Assembly (NCBI RefSeq): GCF_020360975.1
Contig: NW_025408676.1
Location: forward strand, 2,728,001 to 2,792,000
From: Hirsutella rhossiliensis
Lineage: Eukaryota; Ascomycota; Sordariomycetes; Hypocreales; Ophiocordycipitaceae
Reading direction: 5' to 3'
Length of the DNA stretch: 64,000 bases
The notes under the pieces are model-generated. The model saw only the letters and a program-made list of their open reading frames with translations. It ran no database searches and was not told the DNA's origin. The translations under genes were made by a program, and so were the position numbers. Shown piece after piece: positions 32,843 through 45,200 of this stretch (the first letter of the stretch is position 1; every line of letters begins with the position of its first letter).

Positions 32843-34006
32843 CTAGTGCCGAGTGACCAAGCTGCCATCGACGGGACTCTTGAATCTGCGCTTGTTGGGC
32901 TCCTTGGACCAGGTTTCTGCAAGAGCTGCCGTCTCGTCTTCCTCACGGGGCAAGCCAATGCTGTCGCGCAGCTTCTGGACCTCGTCACGAACGGACTTGG
33001 CGACCTCGATCCTCAACCGAACGGCCTCTTGGTCGTGTTCCAAAAGCTCGGCGTTGCCATTGTCAGCCAACCGCTTCCACGCAGCCCGCTGACGACCAAA
33101 GAGGGAATCAACATGCTTTGGCTCTCCTATGACCACCTCGACGCGGTTGCCCACCCGAGGGAGCCATCGCGGCCAGCCCCTGTCCTCGGGCATGATGGCC
33201 TGGGTGCCGTGAATGAACATGGGTATGAATACAGGGGCCGGATCACTCTCGAGGATGAGCCGCGATATACCCCACTTGAAGTACCGCAGGCTACTGTCTG
33301 GACTTTGGTGGCAGCAAGCCTCGGGAAAGACATGGACCCAAGCATGGCGTCTGGCCGTGTATGCGGCCGGGGCGGGGAAGGAGTCGGATCCGTCGGTCGA
33401 GAAGAAGCGTCCCGGGAGAGTGGAGCCCTTGGCTGGTCCGGATAGGATGCTGATGGCTTGTGCCATGGTAGGTTGGTATAGGCCGCCCAGGGGAGAGTGC
33501 CACAGGCGACGTGTCGGCAGGACTTGGCCCAGGCTGAAGAAGGTGGACGAGAAGCTGGCAGGCTGTTAGGTCATGTTGAGAGCCGCATTGGCGTCGTTGG
33601 TACGGCCGGGCGTGACAGACCGGTTCTTGAAGCATATGTCATGGGCTCCCAAACCCCATCTCAGATTGGCGAGGTCGGTGGTGTAGCGTAGAGGAAGTAT
33701 CCCCCACATGAGGGGATCATCAAGGCTACCAAAGCGAGTCAGTGGCCAGACGTCGTGCAACGGAACATGAAGAGAAGAAAGGCGCTTGTACACTCCGACG
33801 TGGTTGCATACGGTCAGGAGGCCGCGCTCGGGACCCCAGGTCCTCCTCCGGTCGAGGGCTCCGAGGAGATGGTTCAGCCCTGTGACCTCGACGTGGTTGA
33901 AGCCGTAGAGGAAGCACCTGGACAGGGTCCCGACGGTGCCCATGACGGCCATGGAGGCGAGCCGCCAGGGCAGGCCGGGGTGCGCTGCAGGAGCCGGGGT
34001 CGACAT
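32843..34006 (-). CDS. TAZ1: Tafazzin (cardiolipin-remodelling transacylase)
   Basis: Three exons on the minus strand (34006-33792, 33725-33621, 33554-32843) give 343 aa. It opens with MSTPAPAAHPGLPWRLASMA and the helix VGTLSRCFLYGFNHVEV. Splicing at GT|GTACAA...GGTAG gives CNHVGVLDDPLMWG, the acyltransferase HX4D motif (His69, Asp74). RYFKWGISRLILES, FIPMFIHGTQ and IMPEDRGWP follow, all classic tafazzin blocks. Intron 2 joins CFKNR to FSSTFFSLGQVLP, then GGLYQPTMAQAI. Tafazzin moves acyl chains between phospholipids and lyso-lipids at mitochondrial membranes to mature cardiolipin. The C-terminal 90 residues are a charged extension. It is divergent to the NOSIP-like gene over 396 bp. Both introns are 66 nt, but intron 1 lies at the catalytic motif, so its splicing is required for activity. 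Confidence 0.93.
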
Positions 34007-34402
34007 GGCTCGCGGTTTGTCGGTGTTGTACTACTGGCGACGGGGATTCGGGACGTGTTCATCCCGTTGCCCGGTGCGCCGTTGCGCGGCGTCTTGGCGA
34101 ATCCATGGCTAAACCGACTTCGAGATGCTTTTCCTCCTTCTAGAGTCGAGGTGGACGCGGGAAAGCTTCGAAGTCCCTATCTTATCTTGCTTAGATAAGA
34201 TTGGAGTATTCTGTGAGCGAGCAATCCTCCGAGAACCGTTAGCCTATCGCTCCTTATCAAGCATCTACAATTAATTACACCCACGCCTCACTCGTCGAAG
34301 CTCCAAGCTTCATCTCACATATCTACGACTTGCGCATTGCATCTCTCCTAGTTGAACTGTAGCGGTCGAGTTGGTAGATCCAGAACGGCCACTCGCAACA
34401 CA
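34007..34402. promoter_or_regulatory. Divergent promoter: TAZ1 / NOSIP-like gene
   Basis: A 396-bp region between two ATGs, including an AT-rich TCTTATCTTGCTTAGATAAGA inverted-repeat-like string near 34180-34200 (GATAAG on both strands, a possible GATA-factor site). No gene is seen. Confidence 0.5.
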
Positions 34403-35648
34403 ATGGCACACAGTGAGTCCATTCATACTGTCGCCGTGCCGCGGGCCTCCTGGCGATGCCTGGACTGCTCGAGGAACCTTCAATTCAGCTGACAGCCGGC
34501 CGTCCGATGATGCCTAAGGCAAACGAAACACATCTCGAGCCGTCTTCACATCCCACGAGCGGGCGCTGGCCAAGTCCGACTGGGCCACCAGCTCCGCGCG
34601 CCTGAACCGCGACTCCTTTCTGCCTTTTGGCTCTTGCGGCCTATGTCTCGGTATCGCGAGAGAGCCCGTTGCCTGCTTGCGCGGCGACGTCTTCTGTCGC
34701 GAATGTGCGCTCGCCAACATTCTGGCCCAGAAGAAGGAGATGAAACGAGCGGACAAGGCACGTCGCGGTGCGAAGCAGGAAGCCGAACAAGCTCGGGCCA
34801 TGGAGGACGAGGAGGACCGAGACCGGGCTATTCGCGACTTCGAGCTGACGCAGGCCGGCCTGTCCTCTGCTAAGAAACGAAGCAAATCAACACCAAAACC
34901 AACACCAACACCAATTACGCGAGACAAGCCGTCTAATGCTCTTGTCCTTGCGGGGTCGAAGCGAAAGTTTGCCCTGGACGAGGACGAGGTGAGCCGCATT
35001 GCACAGGAGGACAAGACTAGGGCGAGAAAAGCCATCGAGGAAGAAAAGGTTGGCGATACTTTTCGCTTCTTGCTATCCGAGTGCCAGTTGCTGCCTCAGA
35101 TCCCTTACTAAGAACCACCCTGACAGGCTGCAAAACCGACGCTGCCTTCTTTCTGGACACCATCCCTCACCCCCGATGTCCAGGACAGTAAGCTGCCACC
35201 CGCATCCAGGAAAGACAAAAGTATACCCATTTGTCCCTCCTCGCCCGCCGACGACCTGCACCCGATTTCGATGCAAAGCCTGGTGACCGTCCACTTCAAC
35301 GAAGACGTTGGACAATCCAGCGAGACAAAGCTGCGCACCTGCCCCTCGTGTTTGAAGGCACTATCCAATTCTTCGAAGCCGGTCATGGCAGAGCAGTGCG
35401 GCCATGTTCTATGCATGTCTTGCGTCAAGCTCCTCATGCAGCCGGCCGAGAAGTCGACGCCACAATCCGAGGCGCCCATAACGTGCTATGTATGTGATGC
35501 ACCTGTGGTCTCCAAGAAGTCGAGCAAGAGAGCAGGGCCCAAGGGCTCATTGCCTTTCGGCCTTGTTGCCTTGAGATCGGAAGGCACGGGATTCTCGGCG
35601 CGAGGGTCGAACACGGTAGAGAAGTCTAGCATCGCATTCCAATGTTGA
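34403..35648 (+). CDS. NOSIP-like RING/U-box protein
   Basis: Three exons, 34403-34412 (only 10 nt), 34519-35048 and 35127-35648, give 353 aa. Splicing the tiny first exon gives MAHSKRNTSRAVFTSHERA, the invariant N-terminus of the NOSIP family, followed by the split U-box: FGSCGLCLGIAREPVAC and DVFCRECALANILAQKKE. A long charged helix (about 90-190) leads to FWTPSLTPDV and a C-terminal RING: TCPSCLKALSN, MAEQCGHVLCMSCVK and CYVCDAP. It ends GTGFSARGSNTVEKSSIAFQ. Family members are E3 ligases and, in fungi, associate with spliceosome/RNA-processing complexes; the nitric-oxide-synthase role is specific to animals. Introns are 106 and 78 nt, GT-AG. Confidence 0.9.
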
Positions 35649-35779
35649 AGGGGCATGCTCGGACTATGTGGTCGAGGGAGGAAGTCGAGGTACATGTGAG
35701 CCATGCGAGGTGCTTAGCCAGAGTCGCGGCTTGTGCTTGTACCAAATAGGAGTCTGTACTGAGTCGAGGCCGGCAACCA

Positions 35780-36772
35780 TCACTTGGTCTGTAGTCTTTT
35801 GCGCATGTGCGGTCGCGACAGGAGCCAGAGGCGAACGGCTAGACGGAAGAACAAGCCTTTCATGAGCATGGTCAAGCCATGGCTAAGGAAGCCCTTGAGG
35901 AGTTCACCCTGGAGGCCGTCGTAGAGCGCGCGACGGCCCTCCTTTGTGATGATTTTGAAGATGATGCCTATGACGGACTTGTCGAGTAGTCTCCCCAGCA
36001 GGGAAAGGAGGCCTTGGTGGTCCTTGGCGGAATCGTTCTTGTCGCTCTTGGGCGGCGCATCGTCGGCTGCTTCGCTTGCCATCTGGAGGCGTAGTCTGCC
36101 CGTCTGGAAGGGGTAGGTCAAGGCGGTTGCGGTGGCCTTGCTGAGGGCGGCCAGCAGAAAAGCGACCCATGCGACGGGGATGTCCTCTTCCTGGAGGGCA
36201 GGCAGGATGCGCTTGGCCAGTCTGCGGTTGACGAAGAAGGTGATGCTGGGGTTGAGGGTGAGGAAAATGGTGGCCGAGTAGCCAGACCACAGACCCAGGA
36301 GGCCCCGCCCGTGGTAGACATCGGCGAGCGTCTGGCGCAGCGACATGGTCTCGGACGCCATCTGCATGCGGGTGACGACGGTGGAGATGGGCGTGGTGAA
36401 GGCGCGCGAGCAGGCGCCGGCAAAGGCGCCCATGGCGAGCTCGACGACGACGCCCGGGTGACGGTTGCGGGAGCGCAGGTAGCTGTAGAAGCCGAAGAAG
36501 AGGAAGCTGTCCAGGACCGACTTTGCCACGTCGGGCCCGAGGCCGTGGTACAGCGCCGGCAGGCCGCCCTCGCGCTCGACGACGGCCCGCAGCGCGTCGG
36601 CAATGCCCTCGTACCGCGGCTGCGAGGGCTTGCTGGCGCCGCGCATCATGCGTTGCGCCTTGAGCCGCGTCGTCACCAGGTCGAGGGGGAAGATGGCTGC
36701 CGTCGACACGGCCGTGCCCGCTGACCCGGACACGGCGTGGCCCAGGGCCGTGAGCGTATTGTTGAAGGACAT
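35780..36772 (-). CDS. Mitochondrial-carrier-family protein, peroxisomal adenine nucleotide carrier type
   Basis: A single exon, 330 aa. Three carrier repeats with six helices are visible. The first signature is canonical (FPLDLVTTRLKAQ, about residues 28-40), while the second (TPISTVVTRMQ, about 128) and third (YPFQTGRLRLQ, about 220) have lost the acidic residue of PxD/E. That pattern, and the block LYDGLQGELLKGFLSHGLTM in the last repeat, fits the PMP34/PMP47/Ant1 subgroup of peroxisomes better than mitochondrial carriers. Those proteins exchange ATP or CoA-type nucleotides for AMP across the peroxisomal membrane to support fatty-acid activation. The insertion at about 232-255 (Asp/Lys-rich) is a matrix-side loop. 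It converges with the NOSIP-like gene 131 bp away. Substrate assignment is inference. Confidence 0.83.
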   Translation of the reverse strand: MSFNNTLTALGHAVSGSAGTAVSTAAIFPLDLVTTRLKAQRMMRGASKPSQPRYEGIADALRAVVEREGGLPALYHGLGPDVAKSVLDSFLFFGFYSYLRSRNRHPGVVVELAMGAFAGACSRAFTTPISTVVTRMQMASETMSLRQTLADVYHGRGLLGLWSGYSATIFLTLNPSITFFVNRRLAKRILPALQEEDIPVAWVAFLLAALSKATATALTYPFQTGRLRLQMASEAADDAPPKSDKNDSAKDHQGLLSLLGRLLDKSVIGIIFKIITKEGRRALYDGLQGELLKGFLSHGLTMLMKGLFFRLAVRLWLLSRPHMRKRLQTK

Positions 36773-37418
36773 TGGGCTTTGTTTCCTGCCCTCTTGTTAT
36801 GAAGGATGCGCCGTTGACGAGTCCAGACAGCGGAAGAGGGAGAGGGCTGGAGGTTGGTGGAGAGCTGAGCTCGGTGCACTAGCTCACCTCACATCTCCCT
36901 TGCAAGTCCCGCTGGAACCGGACCTCCGAGGTCCACTACGTCATGTACGGGCTTTGGCCGGGTTGCATGTGATGCCTCGCAATTTGCCCATAATTATCAA
37001 GGCCATCTACCAATATCTTTACATACTCCCACCCGCATCCCAGACCGAGGCAGACAGGCAAGGCAGACAGGCACTGCCTAAGACACCCAAGACAAAGACA
37101 TCTGGCACAGTCTCTTTCCCGAATCGCATTGCTGTGTCACCTCGTATACGTACAACTAGTTGAACACGCTTCTCGCGCCAACGCTGCCAGTTGTCGCCGT
37201 CGCCCACTTCGACCAGAGACGGAAACCCCAGCCGTCCTTCCTATTCGAACTCCAAGTCATGAAATGTCAGTACCATGGTATTTCAAACAATCCCCCAACG
37301 CCCTGCGCTTGTGCTTGTCAAGACCCCCTGGCGAGCCATACAGCAACTCTCCCATATGCCAAAATGCGCCAAACAACCAAAAAGGATAAGGGAACAAGGA
37401 AGAAGGAGCATATCTCTC
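36773..37418. promoter_or_regulatory. Promoter of the carrier gene and 3' end of SGF73
   Basis: A 646-bp spacer between two minus-strand genes. No gene is seen. Confidence 0.4.
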
Positions 37419-38846
<1,428 letters not shown>

Positions 38847-40029
38847 TGTGGTGGGCCGTCGGTCGGTTCGCTACTTGCTTTGGTGACGCGGCGACAGGCC
38901 CGGGGCAGGGCGTCGCTGCCCGAGGGCGTGCTGGGGACCACCTCCGTGGGTCAGCAGCGGCCTTGGTCTGGTGCGCAATCGGCGCTTCGCCGCGAAGAGG
39001 AGAGGGTGGGAGGCGCGGCGAGCCGAGGAGAGGTGAGGTCAGGTGAGGTGAGGTTGGGTTGGTCGGTCGCGAAGCCAGCCACGGAAAGCCACAGCACCTT
39101 AGCTAATCAACCCGCCTGGCATGTGCTTTGCACGTGTACAGAGGCACAGGTTGGAGGTGCGCCGGTAACAACGATAATCCGGTCTCGTCAAAGAGGCGGT
39201 GCGTAATGATGACCACCGACATTAATTACCTGATGAGCGTGCAGGTCACTTGCCTGCGACCTTTGGTGCGCGGGTACCTCTCTCTGGCCCGGAAGCTCTC
39301 CCTCGTGTCTCTCGCAACGTGCCTCGCAGAGCAACGTGCCTTCGGGAAGACAAATCGTCTCCAGCATTCCTCTCTGGCCTCCTTCTGCTGTGCTGTGATG
39401 TGCCGGAGACGAGCAAGAATCGATTCGTCATGCGCCACGGCCCCTGTCCGTCCTCCTTGTTCGTCGAGAAAGCAGCAGACGAGAAGAGGGGGAGCCCCAT
39501 CTGACGTCACCAACAGCCGCCTACATGCTGCATCATCCTCGCTTGTCTGACGGACCTTCAGCTTCGCTTCTTCGCCCACTGACTTCGCAAGCCCGTGTTT
39601 CGCCATTCGCTCTGTGGGACCTGCAACCCTGACCTTGAGCTCGGCCAACAACAACGTCATAACCCTGCCCGCGATCGATCTGCCGCCATGACACTTTCTC
39701 GGAACCGCCGTGCCGCTCGGCTCTATCTTCTCCAACCCCCACCCTCTTTCTTCCCTTTCGAGTCTCAAGGCCTGGAATTCTTGCTGCTTCCCCGCCATAT
39801 CGCAAGCTGCCGCCTCCAAAAACGTCAGCGCCTGCTGTGTCAGTGTCAGCCTCGGCGCACCTGCCCACCTTGCCTCCTCCCTGGCCTCGCGACATAAAAA
39901 GCACCCATTTTCCCGTCAAAGTCTTTGTCTTTCTTATCCATAAACCCACCTGCCTAGACCCTTTGTCAGAGCTCTACATCTACCCCCATCATACACTTGC
40001 TCATCTCATCGCTACTCTTCATTCTCACC
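38847..40029. promoter_or_regulatory. Divergent intergenic region SGF73 / disordered protein gene
   Basis: A 1.18 kb region between two start codons. It contains direct AGGTGAGGT-type repeats at about 39027-39050 and a CT-rich leader before 40030 (about 39720-39770). A 197-codon minus-strand frame at 39226-39819 shows no family features and I do not call it. Confidence 0.4.
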
Positions 40030-41271
40030 ATGGAGGCCATCAGCAACATGGCCACTGACGCTGCCCGGGCTGTTTGGGGAGACAGCACACACGGCAAGGA
40101 ACCCATATCTGGTGCCCAGGGCAATGTACCCAGGGGCGAACCCTTTGACGCCGGCAACCTGAGTGAGATTTGGCTGCCCCCTGTTCCAATCTGCCTCGCG
40201 GAAGCTAACCATACCCATCGGCCTATCAAGGTGATGCAGCTCAGCAAGAAAGACTTGACAGGACGGTTGGGAACCCCTCGTCCACTCACCCAGCCTCGAC
40301 GCAGAATGAAAGGCTGGACGACGATGCCTCATCCCCCAACTACCGCCACGACTCCGGCATGTTGTTTTCTGGAGGAAATGGCCAGGAGCAATTTGACAAG
40401 ACACCTGAAACTCCCTTGCACAAACCCAGCCATAGCTCGACGGGAGACCAAGGGCTGGATGCTACCGCCGCCTCTTCGAACCGGACACGTCATGGCGCAG
40501 AGAATCATTCTTTGCCAACTGACAGGGAGGGACAAGCTGTGATCGGCCCCTCTGAACAAACATCTCACAACAGCAAGGAAGAATCCTTAGGAGGGGCCGG
40601 GGTTGCCGCCTCATCTGGTAAACTCCCTGGCGATGTCGAAAAAGAAACATCAGCAAGCGACAAGGTTGCCGCCTCCTCTGATCGACTCCCCGGCGACGCC
40701 GAGAAGGAGACTTCAGTAAGGCATGGTGATGGGCCTGCTGACGCTCCCTCTGCTGACAAGCCCTCCGACTATGCCAAGGAAAAGTCCTCTAAGAAGAAGG
40801 ATTCAGGAGTGGGCGAAGCAGAGGGGGATCCGGAAACGAGTGTCATGGGCGAAGGACCGAAGTCTCTCGCCGACGTTGCCAAGGACAATGGCGGTGATGC
40901 TGGTAACAGTGGTGATGCAGCCAAAAAAGATGCCGACAACTCTACATCCGAAGCTGGTGGTTCGGACGGTAAGGAAAAGAACAACGAAACCAAGGGCACT
41001 GGGGAGCAATACGTCCGGACAACTGGCCTCGCGGCCGATGGCGGCGACTTTGATGCCACCAAGCCCGGCGCCGGCAAAGAGGCTGATCGTAAGCTCATCT
41101 CAAACTTGCCCTTTTCTCGGCACCTGCTAATAGTGCCTTGCAGGTTTGATGGAAGAAAAGGGCATGTCCCATGAAGGTGGCGACAACAAAGGCGGGAAGA
41201 AGACAGGAGGTGGTGATGGTGACAAGCCCAGTTTAGGTGAACGTATCAAAAATAAGCTGCACAAGCATTAG
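40030..41271 (+). CDS. Disordered fungal-specific protein with conserved ends
   Basis: Three exons, 40030-40162, 40231-41088 and 41144-41271, give 372 aa. The conserved parts are the start (MEAISNMATDAARAVWGDST, EPFDAGNL), the block GTGEQYVRTTGLAADGGDF followed by DATKPGAGKEADRL, and the Lys-rich end SLGERIKNKLHKH. I recognise this arrangement from an uncharacterised ascomycete family. The middle is Gly/Ser/Asp/Lys-rich and disordered, and carries a 21-residue tandem duplication (VAASSGKLPGDVEKETSASD followed by VAASSDRLPGDAEKETS). No signal peptide or membrane segment is present, and the composition resembles hydrophilin or stress-protective proteins; that is inference. Introns are 68 and 55 nt, GT-AG, both phase 1, and their removal restores the conserved EADRLMEEKG. 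Confidence 0.82.
40603..40719 (+). repeat. 63-nt tandem duplication inside the disordered protein
   Basis: Two imperfect copies of a unit starting GTTGCCGCCTC and encoding VAASS..LPGD.EKETS; the second copy is partial at its end. Confidence 0.75.
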
Positions 41272-42284
41272 ATGCGCTGGGTTGGGATTGTACGTGACGA
41301 GTTGAATGGCGGTTTATGGAATCATTTGAATACCTAACGGCTTGTTGGCGCTGAATAATGGCTCGGTGCCTTAACTTGATGCTCGTGTGCACTCGTGGCA
41401 TCGCCAAACTTTGCATTCAGACCCCAGACCTTTTGCAAGAGTCTTCTACTACCTCCATGCTTTCGTCGCAAACAAAACATCCGCAACTGCCCCCCATGTC
41501 ATGATCATGGTGTACACACACTTCTTTGTTAACCAAAGACTCGCCGAAACCCTTCTTGCCCGTCATTAATGCATCTCAAGCCAAGCATCACCTCTCTGTG
41601 TAATCGTCATCATCCGTTAGGTGTCCGTCTCCCGCCCGGGGTGCCTAGATAGATTCGCTCACATCGCATCAAGACATCATCCCCCACCTCATCCATTTCA
41701 CCAATGCCGGTCCCTCATGACGTGTTCGTTCTATTCGGCGGGAACAGCATTCCTCCTTCCATCGCATATGTGTTTGACTGGCTCTCATGGCGTTTCTTTC
41801 CAATTTCGAGCCCTAAGAGAGCTTGAGACGTGAAACAACGTCTTGAAGGAGTGGACACAATGCCCCAATGCTTAACGTACACCGCACGGGCGTCATCTCT
41901 TCGTCGGTTGTCTTGTTCGGGCAAGTTGACGTGCAGGTCAACGGAGTCGGCATAACCCTTAAACCAGGGGAAAACGTGACCAGCTTCTGTCTTTTGTTCC
42001 GAATGGATCAAATGTCTTTCCCTCATCTCCTGGCTGTCAATACGGCACGTTCGATGGCACGAGTATCATGCTGTGCCGCTCCTTGGATCGTTCGGCAACG
42101 CCACCCGCGCTTGTCGTGTCAAGCTCTCGATGGTTCTTCTTTTCCTCCTGCTCAAGAGCTACAGGTCGCGCGCCACTCCGACACCGGAATTCGGCTCTGC
42201 TGCCTCCACGTTCTCATTCTCAACACAGCCAACGCGGGATCCAAGAAGGTTGATGCGCTTCAACCTAGGTGCCGAGCATGTGAC
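41272..42284. other. Convergent 3' intergenic region
   Basis: A 1.01 kb gap between the disordered-protein gene (plus) and the RasGEF gene (minus). Several frames open on the plus strand near 41868-42323 but change frame without any recognisable protein. I see nothing supported. Confidence 0.4.
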
Positions 42285-45200
42285 TCAAAGGAAGCCCGAT
42301 TCTGCCAAGACCCTGCGAGTTAGAGGGAGTAAGCAACTGTACTCGAAGCAGTGCTTTGGGGTTCGTCGGTGGAGAGCATTGAGATGTTGGATTCGCCCCT
42401 CCACCATCGTCCTGGAGGTAAAAGGCCGCGAGTTGAAGGGCCAGGCACATACCTCACAATTTTCTCGTCCTCACGCTCGCGTGGCTCTATCTGCAAACTC
42501 TTGTCGTACATCTCGTGCACATCTCCCGCGGCCTGCATGTTGCTGAGTATATAGTCCTGCAGCTCGGCAACCGGCTGCAGAGAATAGCCCACGTTCTGGT
42601 ACTGCTGAATGTCGCGTATCACCTCCGCTGTCTTGGCCCGCTTGGCAAAGTTGACTAGATTGGTCTTCTTGATGATTGACGGGATGCCATCCTCGATAAA
42701 CGTGAGGTCGGTCAAGTATACACCTAACAGCTGGTCAGCATCGCCTGTGAGGCGGGTCGAACACCCCGGAGCTGCTCATTCATACCGAAAAATGGGATGC
42801 AAGGTGGGTTTGCGGCGTGCAAAGCCTCGCGATATTCGCCAAAGTTTTTGGTGCTGGCCATCAAACGACGCATTGCCTCCAAGACTGCCTGCGAGCGTTG
42901 CGGAACTTGATCCCAAGTTCTTTTCAGACGAGCGATCGGAGCCGTGCCAAGGGCGGATATAATCGACGTCAAGGTTGAAAAGTTGTTGAGACCTCGGCAT
43001 TTCTGCACACGGTTGGTTAGTATGGGCCGACAGCCCGGAGAGGTTGAAGGGAGCGGGCACGAACATCGGCAACAGCAACAAAGTGCTTAATCACCACCAC
43101 CCGCTTCTTGACGTCCATCTGAGCAAGAATCATCTCAGCAACCCAGTTGGTCATCTGATTCGAGTGGAGGATGAGGGCCTTGACGTTTGGCGCAGGGTCC
43201 GGATCGCCTTCGCCAACCTTCTTCTGCCACGTCTTATTCAGGCACTCGGCGGCCTTGATTTTGCCATACAGCCGGGACTCGATGATGGTCAGCTGGCGCG
43301 CAAACTCAGTCACGTCAATGTCGAGGAACTTGAGCTTCTTCATGTTCTTGGGCACAATAGGCGTCGGGGTACTCTGGTTCAGAGTTTGGATCATTCGCCG
43401 ACCCCCCGCCTCCTTGCCGTTCATTCTTTGATCGAGAACAGCCATCAGCGGGCCGGAGCCTGGTGTTTCGCTCGACTTGACGGCTTCTCTCGCGAACGCG
43501 TATACGTCGCGGATCAGCTGTCTCGACTCTTCGTTTTGGTCCTCCATCCAGAAGATGTCGAACCAACTCTTGAGAATGTTGACGACACGGAAGCGGATCA
43601 GTTTCTGCTTGCGATCTCTCCACGCCTCGTATTCCGATTGGGTCAGGCCCTCGGGGGGTTGTATTCCGAATCGTTTCACCAGGAGCTCAAAGAGTTCGCG
43701 AGCAGACGTCAAGGACCTATAAGTCAAGAGAAAGGTATTGTTGAAGTTGGAGTCGAGCTTATCATGCCGGGTGAGCTGCTCCACGAGCGCGAGCAAAGTC
43801 CCGCCTTTGACGGTTGGCGGCGTAAACTTGGTGTCCCACGAGACGTCGTTTTCGTGGTCGAGCCTCAAGTAGTCTGGAGTATCGTCGTTGCCCTGCATGA
43901 TCGCTTGCGGCGACGGATCCTCGCCGAATATCTTCTTCACCTTGGCATAATCGCCCTTTCTCAAACTGCTAGCCGGCGGCTCACCTTCGCTGAACGAGTG
44001 CGCCGTGATGATTGACGGCCGCAATGCTGCTGCTCTCGACTCGGTGCGTATATGCGGCCGCTCATATGCCATAGTCTCGCCTCGTTGCAATTTGCCACGT
44101 GACATGTGATCCTCCCGGGACCGAGACTCGCCCAACGGCTGGTGTTGCTGCTGCTGCTGCTGTTGGAGCTTGATCTGCACCTGCTCCGAGAGCAGCTGTA
44201 GGGCAAATCCAATGTGCGACGAGTTGGTCTCCAGGGCTCTCGCGCACTGCCGCACGTACTCCAGGCGGTTTTCTAGTGCTTCACCCCGAATCTCGCTCCA
44301 TTCGTCCGCCAAAGGGCCTGTGACGGCTTGGCAGCCAAGCAGAAGATCCGAAATGTTGTCGTAGAGGCTCTGCTTGTTGGTACTGAAGTCGGCGACTTGC
44401 GGCGTGTGGAAGTTGTCCCCAAGGAAGCCCAGGTCGATGGACTCAATCATTGCAATCCAGGGCTTGAATGAGTCGACGACTTTGCCGCCGGCAAAGCAAA
44501 CGTTGTTGCCAATGACCTCATGACGATATGGCGTGACAATCGTTTCCGGTGCGACGAGGCTTTTGCCGAGTTCCCGAATGCTGGAAACCAGTATCCGTTT
44601 ATGCTCGTCCAGCCTCTCGAGGAGCTTTGCGTCCAAAACGGCCGTGGACTCGATCGCACCGTCCTCGTCCTCCAGGAAATTGGAGGCGATGGGGTCCCGG
44701 GGCCCTAGGCCATTGCTCTGCCAGCATCCGCCAGCGTTGCTGCCGAGCACAAAGCCGGGGAATAGACGCGGAATTTCCTCTCCCCGCTGCTGCCTGGCGA
44801 CCTCTACATAGCTGAAGACACCGAGCAGGACGCCGTCTGCTTCCTGCAGGCACTTCTGGACGGATTCGGCGTTGGGCCAATCGGCAGCGGCAATATGAGA
44901 AGAGATTACTAGCTTCGAGAACTTGGACATCATGTCTCGGAAATGGGGATATAGGGCTTTGTTGGTCGATATGATGGACGGTTGACCCGAGTGGTTGTCC
45001 GTCGTGCCCGACCCCGCGGCCAGCAGCAGTCGTAGATGATCGGAAATGTCCTCGGCCCTTGCAACATATTCTGAGCGGCTGTTGTTTGCAATGGCTTCGC
45101 GATACCGATCGATTGCACGCTTCATGTTGGAAACTAATAAGCTCCATGTGAGGGCAGGGGTTGCGCCGTCATCGAAGAAGGACCGAGGCACCGTGGCAGT

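Noticed and set aside
39226..39819. 197-codon minus-strand frame upstream of the disordered-protein gene
   Set aside because: Random composition within a divergent promoter region; no recognisable motif.
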